64,000 bases of DNA from Trichobilharzia szidati (GCA_944472155.2 OX235279.1:53727564-53791563); one strand, 5' to 3'; shown: positions 34,881-48,018, counted from the first letter of the stretch. Translations and numbers: made by a program. The notes: generated by a model from the sequence alone, not told the origin.

Positions 34881-36974
34881 ACTCTATCAAATGGTATCGA
34901 CTCCATCTGTGAACGCGTCCAAAGGCAAATCGGGTCTTCACAGGGATACTGGCCACGTTAGCCTACTGTCTTTGAACACTGGATTTGTTAGGTCCACGAG
35001 TTTAGTCTATTATGCGTTGAGTCTATATAAGCCTATCGACTTATTGGTCCTCACTCCTCTATGTTAAAAGGCTACGGGTCTTCAGTGGGCTCCCACAAAC
35101 TATCTATCCACTTGCTTTCTGTGAACGCCCTAAGCAGTAGATGGTAAGATGTTAGTAGCTCCATAAAACTCGCTACCTGGATCGTAAGTTGTCATCTAGA
35201 CTAGTCGACATCCATTCAGAAGTGCAACTAAATATTCACAGAACCGGAAATAAAAATTAAATGTATATATTTTAGAAAAACGAATAGAAAACAACAAAAA
35301 ACTACTATCAAGGGAAACACTATAGAACTGATTAAACTTACTCTAATGTGCGGAAGTACCCTGGGTAGTTGGCATGTGCTTTAACCGAATAACTCTTCTC
35401 ATATTGGATCTTCTCTAAAAGATCGTTATCCATCTTTGAAGGAGCTTGTTCTACAATAATGTAAACCTTAGTGTTGATTCATTTATGTTTTGTATAGCTT
35501 TGTAAACAAATCCTAATCATCTGCCCACAAAACAAAGAGCTGTAATAGCATTAGCGCCATCTCATGAGTTTCCCTGTCCGGAATAGATCCCTGTCGCACT
35601 ATGCTGTTGTACGGGATAAGTGATTTCTGCGGATAGTGAAGAACTCTGTGATACCGTAGTACGAAAAAACCGACCGACGTTGGCAATGCAAAATGTCAGT
35701 CTTTTTGGAATTCCACTTCTCCAATGTAACTAAGTCAATCTATAGTGTATGTTAATGCTCCTCACTTTATACAGTCCTATATGACTTGTTGTCGTCAGGG
35801 TGTAGAAAAGATGCAGCTGTTTCATAGATTTCCGATCAAAATCACCAGTAGTAATGACCTTAGGATGTCCGTGTGCGTATGTGACGTTCCCCGTGTAGAG
35901 ATTTTATTATTTGGTTTCGAACAGATTTCTGTACTCTCTAAGTGAACTCTAATCCAAGATTAAAATGGTTTACCTATAGCCATTTGAGAGTATTATTTCA
36001 TATAATACAGTGTCAAATTAGCAGAATCTAGTTATAGCATATCCATATGAAAAAGATTTTCCGGTCCCAACAGCTATTCCAAGTTGTCATGTAGTGTCCA
36101 GCACATAACCTGTCACAATACTTAGATCTGCAGACTCATTTCTCTTTTATTTAAATTACATACCGTACACCTTGCAAAAGTATTTCGCCTTCTGTTAATG
36201 CAGAAAACAGCATACCACTGTCTACGATGACACATGAAACGGTTTAATCATTCAAATTTTTCAACACATTAGTAGATGGAAATGGTATTGTTCAGTTATA
36301 GGCATTCTAGTCTCTCGGTCTCTTTATTAGAAGAAAGAACCAATTGCAAACATTGTTGAAACTCCATTGGTTAAGTATGCATACTTAGTTGTTCGGTTGT
36401 TTTAAGCTGTTATAGTTGCTCTTCAAGCTCATTCGCAACGTCGAGTAAATATGTTTTGTCCTGAAACTGTGTTACTTTGTGAGGAAGACAAGAAGGTTAA
36501 TAGTAAAGTATCCAGATCGTAGTGGATACAATCTTCTTATTCAACATCAAGGACTACCTAGAACTAATTTGCGTACGGAATATATAGGTTTTACACGAGA
36601 TTGTGATTGAAAAAGGAAGTAAACACGTGCCTTGCTAATTCCCAATTTCCCTTGTACTGAGAAGGACAAAACTAGAAGTGTTTCAGAAAGCCGGATAATG
36701 TTGAACAGTTTTTATACTTCAATAATCACGGTAGTTAATCAGATGATTGATTTTATTATTTTCAGAAGCAATTTATGCGAAAATTCCGTCCCTTTCTATA
36801 AGCACTCACTGAAAGAATTACTATCATATCCAGTAATAGGTTTAAATAGTCGATCTTTTTCCTGGAAGCCTGTACACTCATCGATGGTCATTGAACATAA
36901 GTCGCCTAATTTACAGTTGTTTTGTTACTAGTTTGTTCTCTGTTTCAAACCATTCGTTTACTTCGTCAGTTAGT
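34881..36974. other. No gene recognised
   Basis: 34881-35230 may be the 3' end of the CR1 element. The rest, to the RTE 3' end, shows no exon or known repeat. Confidence 0.4.
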
Positions 36975-39600
36975 TAGTATACCGTTGGGTTCTGAGCTGG
37001 AAGTAAGGCTTCAATCGCACGTCTACACTTTGTCCTGTTTTCTGAGATCCTCTTTAGCTGAGACTATTATTGTCCACAATCTCTTATCTCTTCCTAGTAG
37101 GATCTCCTCCATTTCACCCTCGGACCAACTCAAGTCGTCGTTTCTCATTCTCGGGTTCCATCCGAGGGCCTGGCACGTGGTGACATTTGAAATAAGTCGT
37201 CCACAAAGTCTATAAGTCCGGGCGTTCTTATCTGTAAAACGTATTCCTGTCTTCTTACTCCCCATGCACAGTCTCACTCAATCCAGTCGACCACAATTAG
37301 GAATACCATTGGTGATAATAAGCAACCAGCTTGTCTTACTCCTGTATGTACTTCGAATGCCTCGATAAGTTTTCCGTTGTGGATCACATGACATCAGGCA
37401 TTGTCATACCAGCCAGCTGTTGAATGAGATCTACAAAGACTTGAGGCACGCCGTAGTGTTGAAGCAGTTTCCAAATTAATTCTCGGTCAACGCTGTCTGT
37501 CGAAGGCCTTCTCGAAGTCGATGAAGTTGAGGTAGAGAGAGGTTTGACTGCCATTCTATGCTTTGTTCTGTGATGACGATGTGTAGAGTTGCAATTTGAT
37601 CAGCACATGATTTGCTTTTCTTGAATGTAACTAGTTCCGGTTGGCGGAGTTCTGTATCCAGTTCATCCTTTATTCTCTCCAGGATGATGCGACTCAGTAT
37701 TTTACTTGGCGTCGACAAGAGCATGATTCCACGCCAGTTCTTGCAGAGTGAGGCGTAAGTCGCCTTTCTTTGGCAGCTTGACGAGGTAGCCTTTCTTCCG
37801 GTCGGTAGGTACCTTTCCCTCTTTCCAAAATGTTTGCAATAATGGCGTGAGCACATCAGCGACAGCCTCTAAGTCCGTTTACTGTGCTTCAGGGGGAATT
37901 CTGTCTGGTTCTGCTGCCTTCCCGGACTGTACTTCAGTAGCTTGATCGCATTCAGGATGTCTGCTTTCATTGGAGGATTGGTGTCTACTGGCATGCAGTT
38001 CTGTGCGTGTTGTTGATGGTGGTGATATTTCTGGCCGAGTTGCAGGTGATGGTCGATTCAGGAGTGCTTTGAAGTGATCAGTCTATTGTTTTATTTGTTT
38101 CTCCTCCTTGTTGATCAGGTTCCTTTGAGCATCTTTTATTGGTTTCATCATCTGGGTTGATCTCTTCCCAGATAGAGACCTGGTTATTCGATATAATGTT
38201 CCGAGGTCTGTTTTACCCGCGACCTGCCTGTTCTGCTTCAGCTGCCAGTGTGTCGTAGAATGGTCTTTTGTCTTTCCTAGCACTCTTCTTCATGCAGTGA
38301 GATATGCATCAAATCTCTTCTGTTGCCCATCTTTGTATTGGTTCATCTACTGTTTCACCATCCCACTTTCGTCTATCAACTGCCACGTGTCCTTGTACGA
38401 CCACTGTTTGTCACGCCTCTTCTTTCTTCCTTAAACGGTTATTCGCGTTTTCTTAAAGGTCATTTCCAGAGATTTCCAGCGTTTTTCTGCACAAGTTTCC
38501 TCAGTAATACTACCTGTTGCCTCCAATCTGGCTCTGATGGCCTCAGTGATGGATGCTTTTTGTAGTTTCGTCTTTTAATTTGTGAGTGCTGAAAATGAAT
38601 TTTCCGAATGCTTTTAGCTTGACCATTAAGATCTCTTGAACTAGACAATGGTCTAAGCCCAAATCTGCCTCCCTTTTCGACTTTGTCTCCAGCAGGCTGC
38701 TTCTCCACTTCCCTGAGATTGAGATGAAGTCTGTCTGGTTCTTGGTATGTCTGTCAGGCTAAGTGCATGTTGTCTTGTGTATATCTTTGCGCTTACACAT
38801 AGTACCTCCAATCACCAAATCACTGAAGCCGTTAAATTCTGGGAAGTGTTCTCCGTTGTCATTCGTTTCTGCGAGAGCCTCTCGACCCATGTTGGGTTCT
38901 CTTCCTGTTTTGTCTGTTCCTAGTTCAGCTGACACATTCATGTTGCCCTAAAGGATTTTGATGTCTCCATTTGAGATGTTGTCTATTACTGTTTTCAGTT
39001 GTCTATACAGTACTTTCTTCCCTCGTTGTTTGTTGGTACATATCATTGGATTATTATTTCCTTCCTTCCTTTTGAGTTGAATCTTGCTTCCCTAATCCTG
39101 GAGGTATTGATTCCAACTGCATAGGAGCTTTGGCTGCTGTTAGTGACTTCATGACAGCTTCTCCCCCTGTGTGCTCGTGATTGTTGTCTGGGTGACCAGA
39201 GTAGATTACTATCTTGCCATTTGACAATTTGGATAATCCACATCCATTCCTAACAATTTCATGTCATATTTCTGCATTTCTTTGGCTACCTGGGCAGCCT
39301 TCCCAGCTTCGTACACTGTAAGAATATTCGACATCCCCATCCTTATTTTTGCTTTCATCGGAAGAAGACATATCAGCTAACTGGTTTCCCAAAGGCTTTC
39401 ACCAGCCGCTTCATTCAGTCTCCCTGATTCCAGCAAAAAATAAGTTTTTGTTTGATATTTTTGTTGTGCATTAAAGTTTCTGTAGAGATTTGACTGATTT
39501 TCTGGGGTAGGGTCGCTAGTCTCACGCCCAGCCCTCTTTTTCCTGGTCTTGGGACTGACTAGGAAACTAGAGAGTTAGTAAATTAGGCGAGGTTTTACCT
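36975..39600 (-). mobile_element. RTE-clade (SR2-like) retrotransposon copy 1, internally deleted
   Basis: On the minus strand, 5' to 3': leader with GTGAGACTAGCGACCCTACC and TCTACAGAAACTTTAATGC (about 39545-39465); start of endonuclease (MSNILTVYEAGKAAQVAKEM, about 39360-39280); endonuclease end with GREALAETNDNGEHFPEFNG; reverse transcriptase with NWRGIMLLSTPSKILSRIIL, RQPELVTFKKSKSCADQIAT (37480-37860); then a jump to the very C-terminus (CQALGWNPRMRND, 37140-37190). The YxDD region is gone. The 3' end near 36975 is diverged from copies 2 and 3. Multiple stops and frameshifts; not functional. Confidence 0.85.
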
Positions 39601-40019
39601 GGTGAGTGACACATTAAACACAATATCTATCTCAATATCCTGCAAATGTTTACGTCGCTTTTCTAGTTTCTTCATACTTCGAACTGAAGTTGAAAGGTGA
39701 TGCGTAATTGCCTACAGGTTGTAATGAATGCCAAACTAAAGTTGTCTTCCCTAGTTCATTCGTACTGAAAACCCTAAGAGTTGACTAATTTTTTGTCTAA
39801 TTATTTGATTGCGTGTACATTTACTTAGCTGATACTTTTTGCTGGTTCCATGTTATGTCTATTTGATGTATACTATTCATAAGTCCATGCGCTTAAGTCC
39901 ATTGTAGCTGCCAGTTAATATTAATAATCCATTCAAACTAGTAAATAATAGATCACTACCTATCATGTAAGCCTAAACTAGGTTACCAACTAATGTTAAA
40001 TTTATTATTATTTATAAAA
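39601..40019. other. No gene recognised
   Basis: Nothing seen. Confidence 0.4.
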
Positions 40020-42705
40020 AAAATGCAAGGACCGTTCGACAGTTAAGGAACTCAAAGGGTTTTTGCGTTACTCTGTCAAACTTGCCAAAGTGAATGCAAA
40101 ATTGAACTACAATATCCGAAGTTTTCCTGGAAGGCACTCTGGAGACATCATATTCATCCCAATTCCAAAACTCTTCGACTTCACACTATAAACCTTATTG
40201 ATTCTATTAGTTCGCGTATATTCAAGTTGCAGATAAATGTATCTTTTGTTGTTTGCGAATTATCATCAAGTGAAAGAGAATCGTTTGATGAATATGTTAC
40301 CTTGGTGCAGAGCAAACGAGCTGAGAATGTTAAATCAGATATGAACAAGAGCCTCAAATCCGTCGAAGCACAGAAGTTCCCCATTGACCCCAATAAATTT
40401 GTTTTCAGCCACTCTTGCAACAGCTTGTCAGCATTACAATTGGAAGCCTTATCTTTAGGGTTAACATTTTGTAACGTAAATATGTGTAGTAACAGACTCC
40501 CTTCGTATGTCCAACTCGAAAATCTTATCAGTCAAACAAGCAACATTACCCCTGTCTCTGATGCAGGATTCTTACATTTCAGGGCTACAATCTTCGACTG
40601 CTGCAATCAACAACTCAGTTCACAAACTAAAGTCCGACACCTCCTCACAATGAAGCACAAGCAGCAGCTCAAAGACTTGAGATACAACAAAGACCTAATC
40701 ATCACACGTCCAGACAAAGGTTCGGGAGTGGTCCATATAGATAGAGATATGTATATCAATAAATTGACAGTTTTAATCTGAGATGATAGCAAATTTTCGA
40801 AACCAAACATTGAGAAGAATAAGACAACTGGTGGAACAGCAACTGACAGATGTCCTTAGGAGAATGAAGGACGACTGCCTCTTAACTGAAGACCTATTTG
40901 AACGCCTGTAACCAACAGGATCAATTATCCCACATGTCTACGGTCTACCAAACGTGCACAAAACAGGTCTGACAATTCGACCAATTTTAAACATAGCGGG
41001 ATCCCTATACCATCCGACTGCAAAATGGCTGTCTAAAATGCTAGAACCTGTGAGACAACAACTATGTAAGTACTCTCTCCAAGATACTTTTGAATTTATT
41101 GAATGCATAAAAGATTTGAATGTAAATGGCAAACTTATGTTATCACTGCACATAGAATGTCTAACTGCCAATATGCCGCTCTTTTACGAATAAACGGAGG
41201 AGAAGAATTTGAGCATCAGAATACCAACCTCTTATCTGAAGGGGTTGTTGCTGAAATTTGCGTTTAATCTACAATTTACCGTCAACGACGATATTCTACA
41301 GACAGAAAGATGGGATTGCCATGGGCTCTCACCTCGGGCCACTTTTGGCAGACTGCTTCATGGACATGTTGATAAATGGAATCTTAAGATCAACAAAAGA
41401 CAAAATGCTGCTGTACAAAAGCTATGCCACCGACACTTTTACAGTTTGTCATAGCGATGCTGAGTGAAATTGTCTTACAAGTGCTACCCTTCAATTTAAT
41501 TCACAATGGAAGTAGGAAATGAATCAAACACTCTATTTCTGGAAGTGGAATTTACAAGAAAAGGTGGCAGAACCCTGAAAAGATCTATAGTTGGATACGT
41601 GTCAGCTGAAACATAGCTCTCAACATATCACTGGCCCACCGTATCAGAAGAATTTGCAGCAGTGACTGCTTAGAAGAAGAGCTCTTATTTCTCAAAATGG
41701 ATACGCGGTACGTTTCGTGGAGAAGAACATGAAACCAAAGCCAAAAAAGGAATACACTTCAGTACCAAAGAAAACACTGTATTTGAATCTGGACAACAGG
41801 GGAGACTTAACTGTAGATATCCTTAAAAAGAAAATTTCCAGTTTCCTAAAGAAGACCTTTCCTGCAGCAACTCCAAGAGTGGTATTCTCTAACCGCCCAC
41901 TGCTTCTAAGCACTGTGAAGGACAAACTTTCGCAAATGATCACTTCGTGCGGAGCTAGGTACATTGGTTGTTCTATGCGTGTTAGAGAACGTTATCCAGT
42001 ATGGTTGCGAAGAAGAGGCACTGGTTCAGTCAAGAGCTCTATAATAGAACACCTGTCACAGCATCTCATCTAACTCATCATCCAGAGTCATTTACAAAGT
42101 AAATAAAAATCTACCAAAGGCAGTGTTTCCAACTTTTTTGTACTGCAGAAGCCCTTGCCATATGCGTCGGAAAACCTGAGCTATCTGTTCGGAAGAAACT
42201 GGTTCAACCTCTACATTTGTCATGGAAGTAGCTTGGTTTGTTTCCTTTGGTCCTGTTTTTTTCACCCCCTTCATTTCCCTTTTTTCAGTTTTATTTTTAT
42301 TATTCTTTCAACTTGTTCCCATGTTCATCCTATTCATACCTTAAGTCGTTAAAAAAGTGTTTTCTGATCCTGTATAATTTTAATTCCAAGCCCCTTGTAA
42401 TCTATATTCACACCTTCAAACTTTCATATCAAATTAAAATTATTTCTTCAGTTATCAAATATTAATTTTACATACATTGTAACTGTTTCCTAATCCTATG
42501 TAATCTAAGCCCTTATAATCTATATTCACACATTTGAACTTTCATATCAAGTTGAAAACTATTATGACCGTTTATCACATTCGTTACTACGTGGAATTCA
42601 ACAAATAACAATTGTATCTATGTAAACTTATGTATATAAATGCGATTGTACAGCTTTTGAGAATGAAATCGCCAAAAAGATATGTTTACTGAACTTCTTG
42701 TTCTT
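40020..42705 (+). mobile_element. Penelope-like element copy B, nearly full length but broken
   Basis: From about 40020 the translation follows PLE order. An N-terminal region (40227-40781) ends KDLIITRPDKGSGVVHIDRD. The reverse transcriptase follows, with GLTIRPILNIAGSLYHPTAK, then MLSLHIECLTANMPL where PLEs have S-x-D-(I/V)-x-S-L-(F/Y)-T-N-(V/I)-P; GIAMGSHLGPLLADCFMDML; and a damaged YVDD (YATDTF). The GIY-YIG tail (41717-42073) has ITSCGARYIGC and VWLRRRGTGSVKSSIIEHL but is shortened. The 3' untranslated part to about 42705 includes CTTTTGAGAATGAAATCGCC, matching copy A. At least three frame breaks; catalytic Asp lost. Confidence 0.85.
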
Positions 42706-44243
42706 TTCCCTCTAATGTCCCGATGGGTATTTTCCACGATTTAAAATTTATTACTCTCCTAAACTCTTGGACAACACTGAAGTAGCTTCGAGAAAAATTG
42801 TCTATATTTTTTATCTAACTTTGGTTTATTTAATCGCTCAACCAGTCTGTCAAGTTTTCTAACCCCATTTGAATTACGGAGTTTTGATTATCCAGGTAGT
42901 ACTAGTAGAAGTATTCCCAGCTTCCTCGTCTAGTACACTAACCTGCAGAAAGCTTCGCGACTAAACCAACCAGCTCAGAGAACACTTTTAATTGCAACCT
43001 GCAGAATCGTTGGCAAGTTACGTCGCCATGCTACCAGTCTGTTTTCCTTTGATCGGCTTTTTGTACTGATTCTACATATTCTCTGTACAATACTAATTTC
43101 ATGCTACTCAATAATTCTAATGAAATTTCCAACATTTACAGGAGAAATTTTATTAGTAGATCTTGTTTCACACGGAGTAAAAACCAGTTGATATCAGTCT
43201 AAAATTCATACCCGCATTCTCATGGTCTTAGAATAAGATCTATAGCAGGTTAATAGACTGATTACTAACGAAATCTCATCAAGATTACGAAAGGCTCATT
43301 TGATATTCTCAGAATCTTATCATCCTCCAACCGTGTATGACATCCAACAACCCATTAAGAAGTTAGTGTACTGTTCAATAGTTTATTACGTCGTATTTTA
43401 CTTGTGGAGATGTGACTCACTGGCTTCAGCAGTCGATTTTTAGCCAATTAACCCGGGGTTCATAGTGTCCTCTACTTCAGTATGAATGGGGTAGTATTAC
43501 TACCTCTTACATACTGTGTGGATCATAAACTAGCGCATGAGAAGTCTGTTTCGCATAGCTAAGCCCTACCATAGTTTTATGACCGCAAGGTACTGTAGCT
43601 GAAAGTATGGTGTATAGGACCACATACAAGTGAACCCTCATATGTTACACATACCAAACCACTATCTTTCGTGGACGATTTAATTAAAATATGTATTTAG
43701 GATAGTCAGGACAAAGCGTGGTGGCAATGCGTGTTGTTAGTGATTGTTGCTTCTGGCAGGTGTAATTTACCTGGTTGTAATCTGTGGAACGAGTCTCCTG
43801 ATGACGTAGTAAATCCTTCAACAATAGTCCGAATATATCAGTTTGTTACCACTTTTGAAATTCTGTGCATTACAACTCTTCATTGATTTCTTCCCCTCCT
43901 AACCTTCATGTTTTTCCACTGTAGTATCATATCTATCCGTTTATTTATTATGTCGTTTCAAAGTGTGGCAATTTCAGTCGGCACCAATAGGAAACGTTTT
44001 TCATTAATCTGTTTGCTTTTCGATGATTAAAGGATAAGGGTTATCGGAACCAAATTTCTGTTAATTCCATTGAGTCAGACATTTCAGAAATGGAAGTGTT
44101 TTTTTCGCAGATATTTTATAAATACATCGAGTTGCCATGTTTACATAATGTATTGTTTCATTTACGTTTGATTTCTTATACTTTAGCCGTATTTTTAAAA
44201 GAATAAACTGATCGACTGCTCCAACTGTTTTGTTTTGAAAGTT
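42706..44243. other. No gene recognised; upstream region of EIF2B3
   Basis: No exon or repeat that I can name. The promoter and 5' untranslated region of EIF2B3 must lie in its right part. Confidence 0.45.
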
Positions 44244-44885
44244 ATGCAAGCAGTAATAATAACTAACACAGAGTCTCCTGAATTGGGACAACTAACAGTA
44301 CTTGGTTCTGCTTCTTTACTTCCTTTGGGAAATGAGACAATACTCACTAAGTTAATAGGCCTTTTTCTTGACAGCGAAATATCAGATATAATAATTGTTC
44401 ATAACAAAGCTCAAACAGCGCGTTTAACAAGTTATGTAAATGCACATTATCAGTTTTGGCCTGCATTTGCAAAAGTTAGTCTTCACGAACTTCCTGATTA
44501 CTGTCCGTTACCTGAAACATTGCAAAGAATTCGATCTTCTCTACAATCTGAGTACTTATTTATTACACATTCCAACACTGTTATGTGTAACATCAATTTG
44601 CGCGATATGTTTTTGACAATGATCAGAAAAAAGGCGTCAATGGTGGCTGTATTTTCATCGCTCCCTATAACAGAAAGCAAGCTTATGAAGTCTCTCCCCA
44701 GTGAACTAACCGTAACTACAAGTGATGGAAGTGTATTAATCACTTATGTACCTGCAAGTGATATAAGGAAACAGACCAAACTTTCGAAGAGCCTTACTTC
44801 CCAAGGAGCTATTCTGTGCCGTTCAGATCTGAGAGACTGTGGATTCTATTTAATTTCCAGGTCAACGTTGGATCATATTACTAAG
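44244..44885 (+). CDS. EIF2B3: EIF2B3 exon 1
   Basis: 214 codons, donor GTAAAT, phase 0. It encodes almost the whole nucleotidyltransferase-like domain. Confidence 0.92.
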
Positions 44886-47800
44886 GTAAATTATACCTGT
44901 CATTTCCCTATTATAGTGACAAGTTGGGCGAAGATATAACCCATCGTAAAAAATCCATTTGGCAGCATATCTGGATTGAACCTCCAGAAATAAATCAAGG
45001 TAAATTGCATTTTAATATCACGTTAAATGTTTCTGTTCAGAAACTGAACTAGGTTCTGGTGACAAAACCACGATCAACGGTGTTAATAATTATACAGAAT
45101 GTTACAAGATAGGTGGAACGTGTATTCACGAACATAATGATGAAGTTATTGCAGTCAAGATTGAAGATCCTTTGATATATGTTGAAACAAATCGCTTGGT
45201 AAATTTGAAAATTGTTTTTATTTTTGGTAATTATATTTTAAAATATGTAACTACTTGTTATGAGCAGATGGATGCTATTAAGATCAGCCAACAACAATTT
45301 TTGTCAGTAAGGGCATTTGATTTTTACAGTAAAGCTGTATATGATGCTTGCAGGTTGAAAGATCATCTGTTGTTGCTCTACAAACTTGTAGGGCTTAAAC
45401 ACAAGTAAACCACAGTGACATTGAAATAAATAATTCTAGCGCTTCATTCTGCAAAATGGCGCTCAATATTTGTGGAACTACTAGGTGAAATCTTGATCAA
45501 AGTTAATATAAATTATTTTGTAATCGTAAGGGTTTAACTTCCTACGTTTTGTAATATGTATTACCTCTAGATAAGGTTCACGTAGTCATTTTGGCAAGCT
45601 GTGTAGTGCAACAGATTAACAGGCAGTGTTATATCCAAATTTTTATCCTAAAGTTCATCCTAGGCATGCTTTTTAGTCTAAGTAACTACGGTTGAACATG
45701 CGTAAAGCTACATAGTTGAGGAGTCTGTTACTAATGGCGAGTTACCATACAATTAGGAGTACAATACTGGCTTTATCAAAGTAGTCGGAATAGGAAATGA
45801 GGGGCTCCATCCTGGTCTGGTGGGAGCTGTCTGCTAGCCAAAATTGGTAGACAGCAATTCACGTCATTGTTTATGTCTTAAATCTTGGTCATTAGAAAAA
45901 CAAGAACAAAGACTTTGCTTGGGTGAATACGATTCACAGATATGTGGTCTGACCATCAAAGAAACAACCACAAAGAGATTACAGATTAACTTTCTGTGAG
46001 AAAACAACCAATCAGAAGACGCTGTTTCTCTGTTAATAATTACGAATAATAATGTATATAAAAATATATAAACATCTGTTGATTTTCTCAATAAACGATG
46101 TGTCGCCTGGCCCTTATCTTCTGGAAGTCACTAATAATTCATAATGCGAAAAAACATGCGGTTTCGGAAAATATTATGAAGAAGTTAATACAAGTGAACG
46201 ACTGAATATATATAAAATAAACCTTCGCCTGCCTTGAATATTATATTGCTTTTGATTTATTTCTACCATTTCTTCTTGTATCTTTCCTTTTTGATATTTT
46301 TCCTTTCTCTGCTGTTTCAAATCTCAGCAACGCAGTATGATAAGGTGGCAGGTAAACCTTATTTAGAAAGTTACGAATTTTCAGCGACTTTCATGTCTGT
46401 TGATTGAATGGACATACATGTTCCCTTTGGACAGTATAGACAATAGGCTTACGATTTATCGAAACTCCTGAAAACCTGTACATTTGTTAACACAACGAAG
46501 AAAGAACTAATCGTCTGAGGAAAAAATCATGTAACTCAAGAACTTAAGTGTATGAGTATCAAATATTTATGTCAATTAATGTATGCAAGTGCTTCCCTCT
46601 TCGTCTCACTATATTACTACCACCTGTCTGTAATATGGTAAAACTAACTTGCAAAATATTTTGAATGTTTAGGCATCATAATAATCTCTTCTATAAATTG
46701 ATAAAGATTCAATACAACGTGAACTTACACTTTACACAGATTATTCAGAAATCGTCCAGTCCAGGAAACCAACAGCAAGGCAAAAAAGGAGAATCAGGAA
46801 AGGAGCAGAATCTAATACAGGACAATTGTATGATTCATGAAAAGGCATTTATTCGTGCGACTTTTGTTGGCTCTTCATGCAAGATCGGTGCCAATGTACG
46901 AATTTTAAACTCAGTCCTACTTCCTAATGTAGAGATCAAAGATAAGTAAGTAATTGCTTTACCGTTTGCTTCGCTTTCTCTATCACGTTTTACATGCTTT
47001 TTCATATGTTCAAACGCAAAACCTGAGTTGTTTACTTTATCTTGTTAAAGTATCCACTTAATAAAGTTTATTTCACTCTCTGATTGGTTTTAAAAGTGTC
47101 TGTAATTGTAAAGCAGCTACCTTCTGAGATTCGAACCCGCGTCACCCAGTGCGGGTGGGTGTGTTTTCGAATCTCAGAAGGGACGTGAGTTCCTTCAAGG
47201 TTGCAGATACGCCTTGCTGAATGATGAGTGCCAACTAGCACGAAACCTAGGTCCAAGGCTTCCTGCCGATTGCCTCCAACCATCTAATATCATCACAAAC
47301 AATGTACACCGTGATGGCGAGCTACCTAGAATGGTTGCCACATTACAAAACCTGACTGATAAAATTCAGTCTGCACCAAACATACGTCACACTAGTTACT
47401 AGTGTTCAATCAAAATGCACATAACAATAACTAGATGCGTGTTTATGCATTTAGCAGTGAGCCACTCATCTCTCATAAGCTCTCTCGATACAATCCAACT
47501 TCCCTGACCTCGGTAAATGGAGGTGTCTATAAAGATTTAACTAGATAGCTAATTGTAAAAAAGTGGGCAACTACTTAGAATGAAGTAATTTGGCGGATGG
47601 TGACTTTTCCGAGAAATGATTTCTTTATCCAGTTATTTTCTATTTTTACTTATATCAATCATAGCAATATTAGCTAACGCATCAGAATAAATGGTTCTGT
47701 ACTCAGTACGTAGTTAGTCTGAATTATTAAACCTGACATCTTTTTTTGAATTCCTAAATGCTTTATTTTCTCAGTCTCAATTTTGACAAGTAATATTTTA

Positions 47801-47970
47801 CCTTTTTCAGTTGTACCGTTCAAGGATGTGTCATTGGAGAAAAAGCTGTTATTGGAGACCAATGCGTCCTAAAAAGTTGTGCTGTTGCCGCATTACAACG
47901 TGTACCGACTGGCACTAATCTAGAATCAAAGCAGTTAGGATTTACAGACCCAGAATTAAATACCACATAA
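44244..47970 (+). CDS. EIF2B3: Translation initiation factor eIF2B subunit gamma (EIF2B3), five exons
   Basis: Exons 44244-44885, 44924-44999, 45041-45198, 46740-46945 and 47811-47970 join in frame to 413 residues (human protein is about 450). eIF2B is the cytoplasmic guanine-nucleotide exchange factor for eIF2; gamma pairs with epsilon in the catalytic subcomplex. Residues 1 to about 215 are the nucleotidyltransferase-like domain: MQAVIITNTESPELG, LLPLGNETILTKLIGLF, IIIVHNKAQTARL, LQSEYLFITHSNTV, SQGAILCRSDLRDCGFYLIS. The GGG-containing nucleotide loop of the family is not preserved. The middle has CYKIGGTCIHEHNDEVI and YVETNRL, matching the YMEANRQ motif. The C-terminus is a left-handed beta-helix of hexapeptide repeats (VGSSCKIGANVRILNSVLLP, CVIGEKAVIGDQCVL). 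The start is the first ATG; it matches the family's MxFQAV start. The first two introns are 38 and 41 bases, the last two 1541 and 865, a pattern known in schistosomes. An AATAAA lies at 48013, after the TAA. Confidence 0.93.
44924..44999 (+). CDS. EIF2B3: EIF2B3 exon 2
   Basis: The acceptor is CAAG at 44920-44923. The earlier TATAG (ending 44916) would start with a TGA stop in phase 0, so it is not used. The exon reads LGEDITHRKKSIWQHIWIEP and ends in phase 1. Confidence 0.85.
45041..45198 (+). CDS. EIF2B3: EIF2B3 exon 3
   Basis: Acceptor TTCTGTTCAG, donor GTAAAT. It carries CYKIGGTCIHEHNDEVIAVK and YVETNRL and ends in phase 0. Confidence 0.9.
45199..46739. other. EIF2B3 intron 3, nothing else recognised
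   Basis: 1541-base intron. An open frame continues past the exon 3 donor to 45408 but has no similarity to eIF2B gamma. Confidence 0.5.
46740..46945 (+). CDS. EIF2B3: EIF2B3 exon 4
   Basis: Acceptor ACTTTACACAG ending 46739 restores phase 0; the TTTAG at 46672 would not. It encodes a polar linker with QQQGKKGESGKEQ and then the first hexapeptide repeats. Donor GTAAGT. Confidence 0.85.
47115..47185 (-). repeat. tRNA-like repeat fragment with 16-base palindrome, in EIF2B3 intron 4
   Basis: CCTTCTGAGATTCGAA (47120-47135) is perfectly complementary to TTCGAATCTCAGAAGG (47166-47181), with a 30-base loop. On the minus strand GACGCGGGTTCGAATCTCAG resembles a tRNA B box. A related sequence lies at 50405-50470. 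It may be two inverted pieces of a tRNA-derived repeat different from SMalpha. Confidence 0.6.
47811..47970 (+). CDS. EIF2B3: EIF2B3 exon 5 (last)
   Basis: Acceptor CCTTTTTCAG; the split codon gives Asn in DNCTVQGCVIGEKA. It ends at TAA after DPELNTT. Confidence 0.92.
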
Positions 47971-48012
47971 ATCTTTTCCATTGTCTAATTGTTATTTTTT
48001 TGTTATACACAA

Positions 48013-48018
48013 AATAAA
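48013..48018 (+). terminator. Polyadenylation signal of EIF2B3
   Basis: AATAAA, 42 bases after the stop codon of EIF2B3. Confidence 0.7.
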
